Assembly: GCA_910587755.1 (NCBI GenBank)
Contig: CAJUNZ010000025.1
Coordinates: 1 to 32,013 of the forward strand
Direction: 5' to 3'
DNA from: an uncultured Acetatifactor sp.
GTDB lineage: Bacteria > Bacillota > Clostridia > Lachnospirales > Lachnospiraceae
Length of the DNA: 32,013 bases
Shown here: one piece after another, positions 23,306 through 31,964 of the stretch
How positions within the stretch are numbered: the first letter of the stretch is position 1
Layout: each line of letters opens with the position of its first letter
The notes under the pieces: model-generated
Databases searched by the model: none
What the model was told of the DNA's origin: nothing
Seen by the model: the letters and a program-made list of their open reading frames with translations, nothing else
Made by a program: the position numbers and the translations under genes

Positions 23306-24847
23306 ATGAACAAGGAAATGATGGAAGCGCTTGACATTTTGGAAAGGGAGAAGGAGATCAGCAAGGAGACCCTGTTTGAGGCCATTGAGAACTCGCTGCT
23401 GACCGCCTGCAAGAACCATTTTGGCAAGGCGGACAACATGCGTGTTGAGATTAACAGGGAGACTTGTGATTTTCTGGTATATGCGGAGAAAGAGGTCGTG
23501 CTCACGGCTGACGACGTGGAAGACCCTGTACTGCAGATATCCCTGGAAGATGCGAAAGAGATTTCCTCCAGAGCCCGGGTTGGTGATATGATTCATGTGG
23601 AGATTAAATCAAAGGAGTTCGGCCGCATTGCCACCCAGAATGCGAAGAACGTGATCCTCCAGAAAATCCGCGAGGAGGAGAGGAGCGTTGTATTTAATCA
23701 ATACTATGAAAAAGAACGGGAGGTTGTGACAGGTGTGGTGCAGCGTTATCTGGGGAAAAACGTCAGCATCAACCTGGGCAAGGCCGATGCCATGCTCAGC
23801 GAGAGCGAGCAGGTGAAGGGAGAGGTGTTCCGGCCAACAGAACGTATCAAAGTATACATTCTGGAGGTAAAGAACACGCCCAAGGGTCCCCGTATCAATG
23901 TGAGCCGCACCCATCCGGAGCTTGTGAAAAGGCTGTTTGAGTCCGAGGTGACGGAGATTCGGGACGGCACTGTGGAGATTAAAAGTATCGCCCGGGAGGC
24001 CGGCAGCCGTACCAAGATCGCCGTGTGGAGCAACAATCCCAATGTGGACGCGGTGGGCGCCTGCGTGGGCATGAACGGAGCCAGGGTGAATGCCATTGTG
24101 GATGAGCTGCGTGGGGAGAAGATAGACATTGTAAACTGGAATGACAATCCCGGAAACCTGATTCAGAATGCGCTCTCACCCGCCAAGATCGTCACTGTGT
24201 TTGCCGACCCGGACGAGAAGACGGCCAAGGTGGTGGTTCCTGACGGGCAGCTGTCGCTGGCTATCGGCAAGGAGGGGCAGAACGCCAGGCTTGCCGCCAG
24301 GCTGACTGGCTATAAGATAGATATCAAATCCGAGACCCAGGCCAAAGATGCTCCCGGATTCCGGTATGAGGATTATATGGATGAGGGTTATGAAGAGTAT
24401 GACGATTATGAGTCATACGAGGACTTTGGGGAGCAGGAGAACGGATATGGTACATCCAGGGAATATGAGGGGAGCACATACGGCGCCGCCAATGAATATG
24501 AGGAGGGGGCGGCAGGAGAGCCCGAATACAGCGGAGTCATCCAGCAGGAGGAAGATGCGGCAGGAGAACCTGTAGAATCCCCATACGGCGCAGCCAGCCA
24601 GTATGAGGAGAATGAGGCGGGAGAACCCGGGGAGCTCCAGTACGGCGCCGCCGGTGAATATGAGGAGGCAGCAGGAGAGGCCGAAGAGTCCGAATACAGT
24701 GGGAACAGCCAGTATGAGGAGGATGCGGCGGCAGGAGAATCGGCGGAACTCCAGTATGGCGCAGAGCAGGAGAGTGTACCCGGTGAAGGAGATGGAGATG
24801 AACAGCCAGTTTCCGATGAGACCGGGGAGATTTCAGCGGAGGGGTAA
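23306..24847 (+). CDS. nusA: transcription factor NusA with a long acidic repeat tail
   Basis: A 513-residue NusA, which binds RNA polymerase and affects pausing, termination and antitermination. The N-terminal polymerase-binding domain (about 1-130), the S1 domain (about 135-200, VTGVVQRYLGKNVSINLG), KH1 (VGMNGARVNAIVDEL) and KH2 (LAIGKEGQNARLAARLTGYKIDI) are complete by about residue 342. The remaining 170 residues are very acidic and low in complexity, rich in tyrosine, with repeated QYEE, AAGE and YGAA units. B. subtilis NusA ends soon after KH2, so this tail is an addition, probably disordered. The start at 23306 has GGAGG upstream. Confidence 0.96.
   Translation: MNKEMMEALDILEREKEISKETLFEAIENSLLTACKNHFGKADNMRVEINRETCDFLVYAEKEVVLTADDVEDPVLQISLEDAKEISSRARVGDMIHVEIKSKEFGRIATQNAKNVILQKIREEERSVVFNQYYEKEREVVTGVVQRYLGKNVSINLGKADAMLSESEQVKGEVFRPTERIKVYILEVKNTPKGPRINVSRTHPELVKRLFESEVTEIRDGTVEIKSIAREAGSRTKIAVWSNNPNVDAVGACVGMNGARVNAIVDELRGEKIDIVNWNDNPGNLIQNALSPAKIVTVFADPDEKTAKVVVPDGQLSLAIGKEGQNARLAARLTGYKIDIKSETQAKDAPGFRYEDYMDEGYEEYDDYESYEDFGEQENGYGTSREYEGSTYGAANEYEEGAAGEPEYSGVIQQEEDAAGEPVESPYGAASQYEENEAGEPGELQYGAAGEYEEAAGEAEESEYSGNSQYEEDAAAGESAELQYGAEQESVPGEGDGDEQPVSDETGEISAEG
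24490..24775 (+). repeat. degenerate coding repeats in the NusA tail
   Basis: Units with GCAGGAGA, TATGAGGAG and TACGGCGC recur irregularly at roughly 45 to 60 base intervals. They encode acidic segments of the type QYEExxAGE and LQYGAA. Copies have diverged, so this is an old or weakly maintained repeat. Confidence 0.6.
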
Positions 24848-24926
24848 ATCGGATATGCGGTAAAAGGAACCCAGGGCAGGGACAACCAGCGGCTCTTCCG
24901 GGCTGAGGAACGAGGTGAGTGGGCAG

Positions 24927-25199
24927 ATGGCGAAAAAAATTCCTATGAGGCAGTGTACGGGCTGTGGACAGATGAAGGGAAAGCGGGATATGATGAGAGT
25001 CCTGAAGACAGCCGAAAATGAGATATGCCTGGATACAACAGGCAAGAAGAATGGAAGAGGCGCATATGTTTGTATGAGCAGGGAGTGCCTGCAGCTGGCC
25101 CGGAAGAACAGGGGCCTGGAGCGTTCGTTTAAGATGAGCATACCAAGAGAAGTATATGACAGTTTAGAGGGGGAGTTTGAGAGGCTTGAAGCAGAGTAA
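24927..25199 (+). CDS. ylxR: RNase P modulator YlxR (RnpM)
   Basis: A 90-residue RNA-binding protein of the YlxR family, described in Bacillus subtilis as a modulator of RNase P. The family opening KKIPMRQCTGCGQMKGKRDMMRV and the GRGAYVC loop are intact, with Cys10 and Cys13. It sits between nusA and ylxQ as in most Firmicutes. The ATG at 24927 gives the usual N-terminus and has GAGGTGAG upstream; a GTG at 24915 would add four residues and cannot be excluded. Confidence 0.92.
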   Translation: MAKKIPMRQCTGCGQMKGKRDMMRVLKTAENEICLDTTGKKNGRGAYVCMSRECLQLARKNRGLERSFKMSIPREVYDSLEGEFERLEAE

Positions 25200-25548
25200 G
25201 GTTCTATCGCTTTTAGGGATTGCCATGCGGGGGCATAATCTCGTCAGCGGCGAATTTCAAACCCTGGAGGCAGTCAGGAAAGGCTCCGCCATGATGGTGA
25301 TCATAGCGGAAGATGCATCGGAGAATACCAGAAAGTTATTTACCAATAAGTGTTCCTATTATGGGGTGCCCTTCGCGGTCTTCGGCAGGAAAGAAGAACT
25401 GGGCAGGGCAATTGGGAAAGACATGCGGTCCTCCATGGGCATATGCAGCGCAGGATTAGCGGATGCCATTATAAAGCAACTGGAAGAGAAGCAATGCGCC
25501 GTCAATGGCAGAAATGGAGGAGAGCATGGCGAAGATAAGGGTACATGA
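25177..25548 (+). CDS. ylxQ: L7Ae-family RNA-binding protein (YlxQ)
   Basis: A 123-residue protein of the ribosomal L7Ae/L30e family, which binds kink-turn RNA. VLSLLGIAMRGHNLVSGEF, VIIAEDASENTRKLF and YYGVPFAVFGRKEELGRAIGK are characteristic. No ATG is available at the N-terminus. A TTG at 25177 has GAGG six bases upstream, and a TTG at 25186 is the alternative. It overlaps the end of ylxR and, at its 3' end, the first 23 bases of infB, which suggests translational coupling. Confidence 0.85.
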   Translation: MRGLKQSKVLSLLGIAMRGHNLVSGEFQTLEAVRKGSAMMVIIAEDASENTRKLFTNKCSYYGVPFAVFGRKEELGRAIGKDMRSSMGICSAGLADAIIKQLEEKQCAVNGRNGGEHGEDKGT

Positions 25549-28500
25549 GCTTGCAAAGGAATTGGATGTGCAGAACAAGGATATTCTGAGCTTCCTGCAG
25601 GGAAAGGGAGTTGAGGCGAAGGCTGCACAGAGTTCTGTGGACGAGGATGCTGCCCGGCTGGTGCGGAAGGCATTTGGCGGGGGCGCCCCAAGCGGCGATG
25701 CAAAGGCGGCAGCTCCCTCAAAGCGGGAACCTGAAAAAGAACCTCTCCGGAAGCCTGGAGCGGAAGCAAAAGCCAAAGAACCATCCCGGAAACCTGAGGG
25801 CGAGGCCAGGGAATCCCCCGGACAGCCGTCCTCGGGCAGAGGACCCGGCGGGCCGGAGGCCGGCAGAGAAGGAACGGAGAAAAAAACCATAAAACCCGAA
25901 ATGAAATCTGAAATAAAATCTGATAAGAAAGAGTTGGAAAAGAAAGAATTGGAGAAGAAAGTAACAGGTAAGGAAGAAGCTGTAAAGCAGGAAACCGTAA
26001 AGCAGGCAAAGAATGCAGCAGACACGCCGAAGAAAAAGCTTATCATTGTGAGCAATCCCCAGTACTCGGAGATGAAGGAACAGCGCTCCGGGCAGGGCGG
26101 AAACGGCAGACGCCAGGGGGGACAGGGCAATCAGGGCGGCCAGAATAGTCAGAATAACCAGAACAGGAGGCAGGGCGGCCAGGGAAATCAGAATGGTCAG
26201 AACCGTTCTCAGGGCGGCCAGAACCGCTCCCAGGGCGGGCAGAATCGTGGACAGGGAGGCCGCGGCAGAACCCAGGCCAGTGCGCCGGTGCGCCAGCCCA
26301 TCAGGCCCCTGACTCCTCCTTCTCCCACGCCCGCGGTGCAGATGGTGCCCCCTAAGCCCCAGACCAAGGCTCCCCGTCCTGAACCGGCGGAGAACCGCCA
26401 GACCCAGGCTGTGCGTGAGGCAGAGCAGCAGGTGAAGAAGACTGAGGCAGCCAGGGCGGAAATGCCCGCGAACGACAGGCCTCAGGGTGACAGGGTACAG
26501 AATGACAGGCCTGCAAACGACAGGGCACAGAATGACAGGCCCAGGAATGACAGGCCTCAGGGCGACAGACCCAGAGAAGACAGGGGCGACAGGCCCAGGG
26601 ATGACAGGTACCAGGGCGACAGACCCAGGAACGACAGACCCAGAGAAGACAGGGGCGACAGATCCAGAAACGACAGGCCCCAGGGTGACAGGCCCAGGAA
26701 CGACAGGTACCAGGGCGGCGGTCAGGACAGACCTGCCAGGGACGGACGCTATCAGGGAGGCCGCGGCCAGGACGGACGGGACGGCAGAGGCCAGGGCGGC
26801 TATCAGGGAGGCCGCGGTCAGGACGGACGGGACGGCAGAGGCCAGGGCAGCTACCAGGGCGGCAGCGGCAGAACCGGACAGTACCAGTCAAGAGGAGGTG
26901 ACGGCCAGAATGCCAGAACCCAGGGCGACAGGCAGAATGGATATCAGAGAGGCGGCAGGCCTGGCATGGGAGGCGCTCCGGGTGAGCGGCGCGGTCCTGG
27001 CGGTGGTCCGGGGGGCAGCCGCGGCTTTAACGGTGCACCGCGCGATGGCCGCGGCAATGGCGGACCGGGAGGCGGATTTAGAGACAATAAACCGGGCAAA
27101 GGCTTCGGCGGAGAGTCTCCTGCAAAGGATATGGAGAAGAAGCGCGAGGAAGAAAAGAGGCGCGCAAGCAGCCAGGAGAAGAGCAAGCGCTCCAAGAAAG
27201 ACCATATCTACGAGGAGGACGAAGCGGTAAAGAACAGGCCCGGCAGATTTATCCGGCCTGAGAAGAAGAAGGAAGAAGCGGCGGAAGAAGTGATCAAGGT
27301 GATCGTACTTCCGGAGCGCATCACCATCAAGGATCTGGCAGACAAGATGAAGCTGCCCCCTGCCATGCTGGTGAAAAAGCTCTTCCTGGAGGGCAAGATT
27401 GTCACCGTGAACCAGGAGATTTCCTACGAGGACGCGGAGAACATTGCCATGGAACACGACATTCTCTGCGAGAAGGAAGTCAAGGTGGATGTAATCGAGG
27501 AACTGCTGAAGGAAGGGGAGGAGGACGAGGCTTCCCTGGTGGAGCGGCCTCCCGTCATCTGCGTCATGGGACATGTGGACCACGGCAAGACCTCCCTTCT
27601 GGACACCATCAGAAAGACAAATGTTACCGACAGGGAGGCAGGGGGTATTACGCAGCACATTGGTGCGTATACTGTGAATGTGAGCGGAAGGAAGATTACC
27701 TTCCTGGATACCCCTGGCCATGAGGCTTTTACCGCCATGCGTATGCGCGGGGCCAACTCCACGGACATTGCGATCCTGGTGGTGGCGGCGGACGACGGCG
27801 TTATGCCTCAGACCATTGAGGCCATCAGCCATGCCAAGGCTGCAGGCACGGAGATTGTGGTGGCGGTGAACAAGATCGACAAGCCGTCCGCCAATATCGA
27901 GAGGGTGAAGCAGGAGCTCACGGAGTACGAGCTGATCGCCACCGACTGGGGCGGAAACACGGAGTTTGTGCCGGTGTCCGCCAAGTCCGGACAGGGTATC
28001 GAGGAGTTGCTGGAGACCATTCTTTTGACAGCGGACATTATGGAGCTGAAGGCCAATCCCAACAGAAGGGCCAGGGGGCTGGTTATCGAGGCCGAGCTGG
28101 ATAAGGGCAGGGGACCTGTGGCAACGGTTCTGGTGCAGAAGGGAACCCTCCATGTGGGAGATTTTATCTCCGCAGGCGCCTGCTACGGCAAGGTCAGAGC
28201 CATGATAGACGACAAGGGCAGAAGAGTAAAGGAGGCAACGCCTTCTATGCCCGTGGAGATACTGGGGCTGTCAGACGTGCCCACCGCAGGAGAAGTTTTC
28301 CTGGCCCATGAGAATGACAAGACGGCCAAGTCCTATGCGGAGACCTACCTTGCCCAGAACAAGGAGAAAATGCTGGAGGAGACCAAGAGCAAGATGTCCC
28401 TGGACGACCTGTTCTCCCAGATCAAGGAGGGCAGTCTGAAGGAGCTGAACCTGATTGTAAAGGCGGACGTACAGGGCAGCGTGGAGGCGGTGAAACAGTC

Positions 28501-29044
28501 TCTGGTGAAGCTGTCCAACGAGGAAGTGGTGGTGAAGTGCATTCACGGCGGCGTGGGAGCCGTCAACGAGTCCGACGTCACCCTGGCCAGCGCCTCCAAT
28601 GCCATTATCATCGGTTTCAACGTGCGGCCTGACACCACCGCGAAAGCCACGGCGGAGCGGGAAGGCGTGGATATGAGGCTGTATAAGGTCATCTATCAGG
28701 CCATCGAAGATGTGGAAGCGGCCATGAAGGGCATGCTGGATCCGGTGTTCGAGGAGAAAGTGCTGGGGCATGCGGAGATCAGGCAGATATTCAAGGCTTC
28801 CCAGATTGGAAATATTGCAGGATCCTATGTGCTGGACGGCGTGTTCCAGAGAGGGTGCAAGATCCGTATCACCCGGGAGGGCAGCCAGATCTACGAGGGT
28901 GCGCTTGCTTCCCTGAAGCGGTTTAAGGATGATGTGAAGGAAGTAAAAGAAGGCTTTGAGTGCGGACTTGTGTTCGAGGGCTTTGACCAGATCCAGGAGA
29001 TGGATATGGTGGAGGCTTATGTCATGGTGGAAGTGCCCCGCTAG
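25526..29044 (+). CDS. infB: translation initiation factor IF-2 with very long repeat-rich linker
   Basis: A 1172-residue IF2, the GTPase that brings initiator tRNA to the 30S subunit. An IF2-N domain (about 1-50) is followed by a charged linker, then about 350 residues of low complexity (about 190-545): Gln/Asn/Gly units, NDRPQGDRPR-type units and a 17-residue Gly/Arg/Asp tandem. A second IF2-N domain lies near 590-645. The GTPase begins with GHVDHGKT (682-689), then DTPGH (728-732) and NKID (782-785), followed by domains II to IV. The GTPase starts about 450 residues later than in B. subtilis IF2. The start at 25526 has GGAGGAG upstream and gives AKIRVHELAKEL. Confidence 0.97.
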   Translation: MAKIRVHELAKELDVQNKDILSFLQGKGVEAKAAQSSVDEDAARLVRKAFGGGAPSGDAKAAAPSKREPEKEPLRKPGAEAKAKEPSRKPEGEARESPGQPSSGRGPGGPEAGREGTEKKTIKPEMKSEIKSDKKELEKKELEKKVTGKEEAVKQETVKQAKNAADTPKKKLIIVSNPQYSEMKEQRSGQGGNGRRQGGQGNQGGQNSQNNQNRRQGGQGNQNGQNRSQGGQNRSQGGQNRGQGGRGRTQASAPVRQPIRPLTPPSPTPAVQMVPPKPQTKAPRPEPAENRQTQAVREAEQQVKKTEAARAEMPANDRPQGDRVQNDRPANDRAQNDRPRNDRPQGDRPREDRGDRPRDDRYQGDRPRNDRPREDRGDRSRNDRPQGDRPRNDRYQGGGQDRPARDGRYQGGRGQDGRDGRGQGGYQGGRGQDGRDGRGQGSYQGGSGRTGQYQSRGGDGQNARTQGDRQNGYQRGGRPGMGGAPGERRGPGGGPGGSRGFNGAPRDGRGNGGPGGGFRDNKPGKGFGGESPAKDMEKKREEEKRRASSQEKSKRSKKDHIYEEDEAVKNRPGRFIRPEKKKEEAAEEVIKVIVLPERITIKDLADKMKLPPAMLVKKLFLEGKIVTVNQEISYEDAENIAMEHDILCEKEVKVDVIEELLKEGEEDEASLVERPPVICVMGHVDHGKTSLLDTIRKTNVTDREAGGITQHIGAYTVNVSGRKITFLDTPGHEAFTAMRMRGANSTDIAILVVAADDGVMPQTIEAISHAKAAGTEIVVAVNKIDKPSANIERVKQELTEYELIATDWGGNTEFVPVSAKSGQGIEELLETILLTADIMELKANPNRRARGLVIEAELDKGRGPVATVLVQKGTLHVGDFISAGACYGKVRAMIDDKGRRVKEATPSMPVEILGLSDVPTAGEVFLAHENDKTAKSYAETYLAQNKEKMLEETKSKMSLDDLFSQIKEGSLKELNLIVKADVQGSVEAVKQSLVKLSNEEVVVKCIHGGVGAVNESDVTLASASNAIIIGFNVRPDTTAKATAEREGVDMRLYKVIYQAIEDVEAAMKGMLDPVFEEKVLGHAEIRQIFKASQIGNIAGSYVLDGVFQRGCKIRITREGSQIYEGALASLKRFKDDVKEVKEGFECGLVFEGFDQIQEMDMVEAYVMVEVPR
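26096..26290 (+). repeat. Gln/Gly/Asn-rich coding repeat in infB
   Basis: Short imperfect units of 21 to 27 bases built on CAGGGCGGCCAGAA encode QGGQN-type segments (GGQNRSQGG twice in a row). The array is in frame and shows no stop. Confidence 0.75.
26470..26740 (+). repeat. NDRP/GDRP coding repeat in infB
   Basis: Units around GACAGGCCCAGGAACGACAGG recur and encode alternating NDRP, GDRP, RNDR and REDRGDR segments. The result is a highly charged stretch with equal numbers of Arg and Asp. Copies are imperfect and in frame. Confidence 0.75.
26750..26870 (+). repeat. 51-bp tandem coding repeat in infB
   Basis: Two near-identical 51-base units begin at 26750 and 26801, and a partial third at 26852. 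Each encodes 17 residues of the form YQGGRGQDGRDGRGQGG. Confidence 0.85.
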
Positions 29045-29060
29045 AACTCCCCTTTTTGGC

Positions 29061-29113
29061 GCGGGGTAACCCCGCAGGGGGCGATTGCAGTGCCGGGAGG
29101 GACAAAAAGTCCC
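29061..29113 (+). other. two small hairpins between infB and rbfA
   Basis: GCGGGG-TAA-CCCCGC (29061-29075) and GGGAC-AAAAA-GTCCC (29099-29113). A T run precedes the first hairpin but none follows, so neither is a standard terminator. They may tune processing or translation inside the operon. Confidence 0.45.
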
Positions 29114-29151
29114 AACGCAGAAGCGCAGCGGATTGGAGAACGGGAACAGGA

Positions 29152-29574
29152 ATGAGAAAAAACAGTGTGAAAAATACCCGTATCAACGGGGAGATACGCA
29201 GGGTGATGGCCGAGGTTATCCGGGGAGAGATCAAGGATCCCCGGATCGATCCCTGGACAAGCGTGGTGGCTGTGGAAGTGGCGCCGGATCTGAAGAGCTG
29301 CAAGGCCTGGATCAGCGTCCTGGGCAGCCAGGAGGCCAGGGATGCCACCCTGGAAGGGCTGCGGAGCGCAGAAGGATTCATCCGCAGCCGGCTGGCGAAA
29401 ACGGTGAACCTGCGCAATACGCCGGAGATCATATTCTGCATGGACCAGTCCATTGAATACGGGGTCAGCATGTCTCATAAGATTGACCAGGTAATCTCAC
29501 AGGACGACGAAAATGTCCGCCTGCGGGGTGAAACCGCCCACAGTGAGGACGAGCACAACGACGAAGAGGAATGA
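29152..29574 (+). CDS. rbfA: ribosome-binding factor RbfA
   Basis: A 140-residue KH-fold factor for 30S maturation and 16S rRNA 5'-end processing. The opening RKNSVKNTRINGEIRRVMAEVIRGEIKDPRI is diagnostic, followed by VVAVEVAPDLKSCKAWISVLG and LRNTPEIIFCMDQSIEYG. The tail is acidic. The start at 29152 gives the standard N-terminus; an earlier start at 29056 would translate the intergenic hairpins. Seven bases separate it from the nrnA-like gene. Confidence 0.95.
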   Translation: MRKNSVKNTRINGEIRRVMAEVIRGEIKDPRIDPWTSVVAVEVAPDLKSCKAWISVLGSQEARDATLEGLRSAEGFIRSRLAKTVNLRNTPEIIFCMDQSIEYGVSMSHKIDQVISQDDENVRLRGETAHSEDEHNDEEE

Positions 29575-29581
29575 GGTTTTC

Positions 29582-30574
29582 ATGAGATTAGATTTGTTGG
29601 AAGAATGCAGGGATGCCGGGCGCATTGGCATCAGCGGACACGTAAGGCCGGACGGCGACTGCGTGTGCGCCTGCCTGGCCTTGTGGCAGTATCTTGCAAA
29701 ATGCCTGCCGGAAGCCAGTGTGAAGGTATTTCTGGAGAAGCCGGCAGATATTTTCAGGGAGATCAAAGGGTTCGGGGAGATCAATTCCGATTTCCCCGAG
29801 GAACCTCCCTTTGACGTGTTTTTTGTCCTGGACAGCACGGCCGAGAGAATCGGCGGCGCGGGAAAATATTTTGAGACGGCAGGGAAGACCATCAATATCG
29901 ACCACCATGTGAGCAACCGCGGCAGCGCTCAGATCAACTACATTATGCCCCAGGTAGGTTCCACCAGTGAACTGGTGTACGACCTTCTGGATCCGGAGAT
30001 GCTGGACAGGGAACTGGCGAAAACCCTCTACACGGGCATTATTCATGACACAGGTGTATTCCAGTATTCCTGCACCACCCCCGCCACCATGGAGAAGGGT
30101 GCCAGACTTATCTCATACGGCTTTGACTTTCACAGGCTGATTCTGGAGACTTTTTATCAGAGGACCTATGTGCAGGCACAGATTCTGGGACGGGCCCTGA
30201 TGGAGAGCATCCGGTTTATGGACGGCCGCTGCATTGTCAGCGCGGTGGACTCCCGGACCATGGAATTCTACAATGTGGAGCCCAAGGACCTGGACGGCAT
30301 CGTGAACCAGCTGCGCAATATTGCCGGGGTGGAGTGCGCTATTTTCATGCACCAGACCGGGGGTCAGGAGTACAAGGTGAGCCTGCGATCCAGCGAGAAG
30401 GTGAATGTGGCGGAGGTGGCTTCCTATTTTGGCGGCGGCGGGCACGAGCGGGCGGCAGGCTGTACCATGACGGGCACTTTCCACGACTGTGTGAACAATC
30501 TTTCCTTACATATAGAGAAGTCGATAAAAAAATGGGAATCGGAGAATGATAAACGGAATCATTGTAGTTCATAA
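29582..30574 (+). CDS. nrnA: DHH-family phosphoesterase, NrnA-like
   Basis: A 330-residue bifunctional oligoribonuclease/pAp phosphatase-type enzyme that degrades two- to five-nucleotide RNA ends, with manganese at the active site. Metal ligands are visible in GHVRPDGDC (His20, Asp24, Asp26), VLDSTA and INIDHHVSN (Asp107, His108, His109). The C-terminal DHHA1 substrate domain ends with YFGGGGHERAAGC. The start at 29582 has GAGGAATGAGG upstream. The coding end overlaps truB by 29 bases. Related DHH enzymes hydrolyse cyclic di-AMP or pApA, so the exact substrate is not fixed by sequence. Confidence 0.9.
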   Translation: MRLDLLEECRDAGRIGISGHVRPDGDCVCACLALWQYLAKCLPEASVKVFLEKPADIFREIKGFGEINSDFPEEPPFDVFFVLDSTAERIGGAGKYFETAGKTINIDHHVSNRGSAQINYIMPQVGSTSELVYDLLDPEMLDRELAKTLYTGIIHDTGVFQYSCTTPATMEKGARLISYGFDFHRLILETFYQRTYVQAQILGRALMESIRFMDGRCIVSAVDSRTMEFYNVEPKDLDGIVNQLRNIAGVECAIFMHQTGGQEYKVSLRSSEKVNVAEVASYFGGGGHERAAGCTMTGTFHDCVNNLSLHIEKSIKKWESENDKRNHCSS

Positions 30575-31442
30575 AGAGGCGGGCTATACCTCCCACGACG
30601 TGGTGGCAAAGATGCGTGGGATCTGCGGGCAGAAGAAGATCGGCCACACAGGCACCCTGGATCCCCAGGCCACAGGGGTGCTGCCGGTGTGCCTTGGCAG
30701 CGCCACAAAGCTCTGCGACATGCTGGCGGACAGGGACAAGGAATATGTGGCCGGACTGCTTCTGGGGGTGGAGACCGACACCCAGGATACCACCGGGCGG
30801 ATTCTGGCGGAGCATCCGGTGGAGGTCTCCCGGGAGGAAGTCTGCGCCGGGGCCCTTTCTTTCGTGGGGGAGTACCTGCAGGTACCCCCCATGTATTCTG
30901 CCCTGAAAGTGGACGGAAAGAAGCTCTATGAGCTGGCAAGAGCGGGCCGTGAGGTGGAGCGGAAAGCACGTCCTGTGACCATCCATGCCCTGGAGGTCTG
31001 CTCCTGCAGTCCCCCTGAGGCGGTTCTGCGGGTGTCCTGTTCCAAGGGAACCTATATCCGGACCCTCTGCGCTGACCTGGGGGAGAAGCTGGGATGCGGC
31101 GGCGTCATGTCAAGCCTTGTGCGCACCCGGGTGGGGAATTTCTGCCTGGAGGAAGCGCTCACCCTGGGGCAGCTGCAGGAGCTGCGGGACAGGGGGGAGC
31201 TGGCTGGGGCGGTGCGGCCTGTGGACAGCATGTTCCAGGACAGTCCTGTGCTCCATGTGCAGGAGGAGTTTCTGCGTTTTCTGGAGAACGGCAACGTGAT
31301 CCAGCCGGAGCAGACGGTGGAGAAGGAATGCTATGCCCCGGGCCGGTGGGTGCGGGTGTACCGCCCCGATGAGAGTTTTGCGGGAATCTACGCCTACGAC
31401 CGGGCCGGTGGGAAGTACCGGCCGGTGAAAATGTTTTTATAG
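30546..31442 (+). CDS. truB: tRNA pseudouridine(55) synthase TruB
   Basis: A 298-residue enzyme that converts U55 in the T loop of tRNAs to pseudouridine. The catalytic motif GHTGTLDPQATGVLPV contains Asp39. The KEYVAGLLLGVETDTQDTTG loop, the QVPPMYSALKVDGKKLYELAR motif and CSKGTYIRTLCADLGEKLG are intact. The C-terminal domain (about 225-298) is PUA-like. Translation begins inside the end of the nrnA-like gene, which suggests coupling. The ribF gene starts 18 bases downstream. Confidence 0.96.
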   Translation: MINGIIVVHKEAGYTSHDVVAKMRGICGQKKIGHTGTLDPQATGVLPVCLGSATKLCDMLADRDKEYVAGLLLGVETDTQDTTGRILAEHPVEVSREEVCAGALSFVGEYLQVPPMYSALKVDGKKLYELARAGREVERKARPVTIHALEVCSCSPPEAVLRVSCSKGTYIRTLCADLGEKLGCGGVMSSLVRTRVGNFCLEEALTLGQLQELRDRGELAGAVRPVDSMFQDSPVLHVQEEFLRFLENGNVIQPEQTVEKECYAPGRWVRVYRPDESFAGIYAYDRAGGKYRPVKMFL

Positions 31443-31460
31443 GGAAAGAGTGGTGACAGA

Positions 31461-31964
31461 GTGGAGATCATCGCGGATACATTGGACTTTGTTCTGGACA
31501 GGCCCACGGCGGCGGCCCTGGGAAAATTTGACGGCATACACATGGGCCACAGGCGGCTTCTGCAGGAGGTGTGCTCCTGCAGGGACAGGGGGCTGGCCTC
31601 CTGTGTCTTCACTTTTGAGCCCTCCCCCGCCGTGTTTTTCGGAGGAGGGGAGAGGGGGATGCTGTGTACCAGGGAGGAAAAGCGTCTGCTGCTTGCCCGG
31701 ATAGGGGTGGATATTTTGATTGAGTTTCCTCTGAATGCCCGGACGGCCGCCACGCCCCCGGAACAGTTCGCCCGTCAGATCCTGGCGGGAAAGATGAAGA
31801 CCCGGTTTCTGGCGGCGGGGAGGGATCTGTCCTTCGGCGCCGGGGGAGCGGGGGACGCGGCGCTTCTGGAGGAGCTGGGACCTTCCCTGGGGTTTGAGAC
31901 CAGGATCATAGACAAGGTCTGTCTGGAGGGCCGGGAGGTGAGTTCCACCCTGGTGCGGGAGAAA
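31461..31964 (+). CDS. ribF: bifunctional riboflavin kinase/FAD synthetase RibF, 3' part missing
   Basis: The first 168 codons of a protein normally near 310 residues. The adenylyltransferase domain is recognisable by GKFDGIHMGHRRLL (residues 21-34, with the HxGH nucleotide-binding motif), FTFEPSPAVFF, RFLAAGRDLSFG and VSSTLVRE. The kinase domain that makes FMN is absent because real sequence ends at 31964 and adapter follows. No ATG is available; a GTG at 31461 is the best start, with GGGAAAGAG 10 to 18 bases upstream. The codons past 31964 are artefact and must not be translated. Confidence 0.9.
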
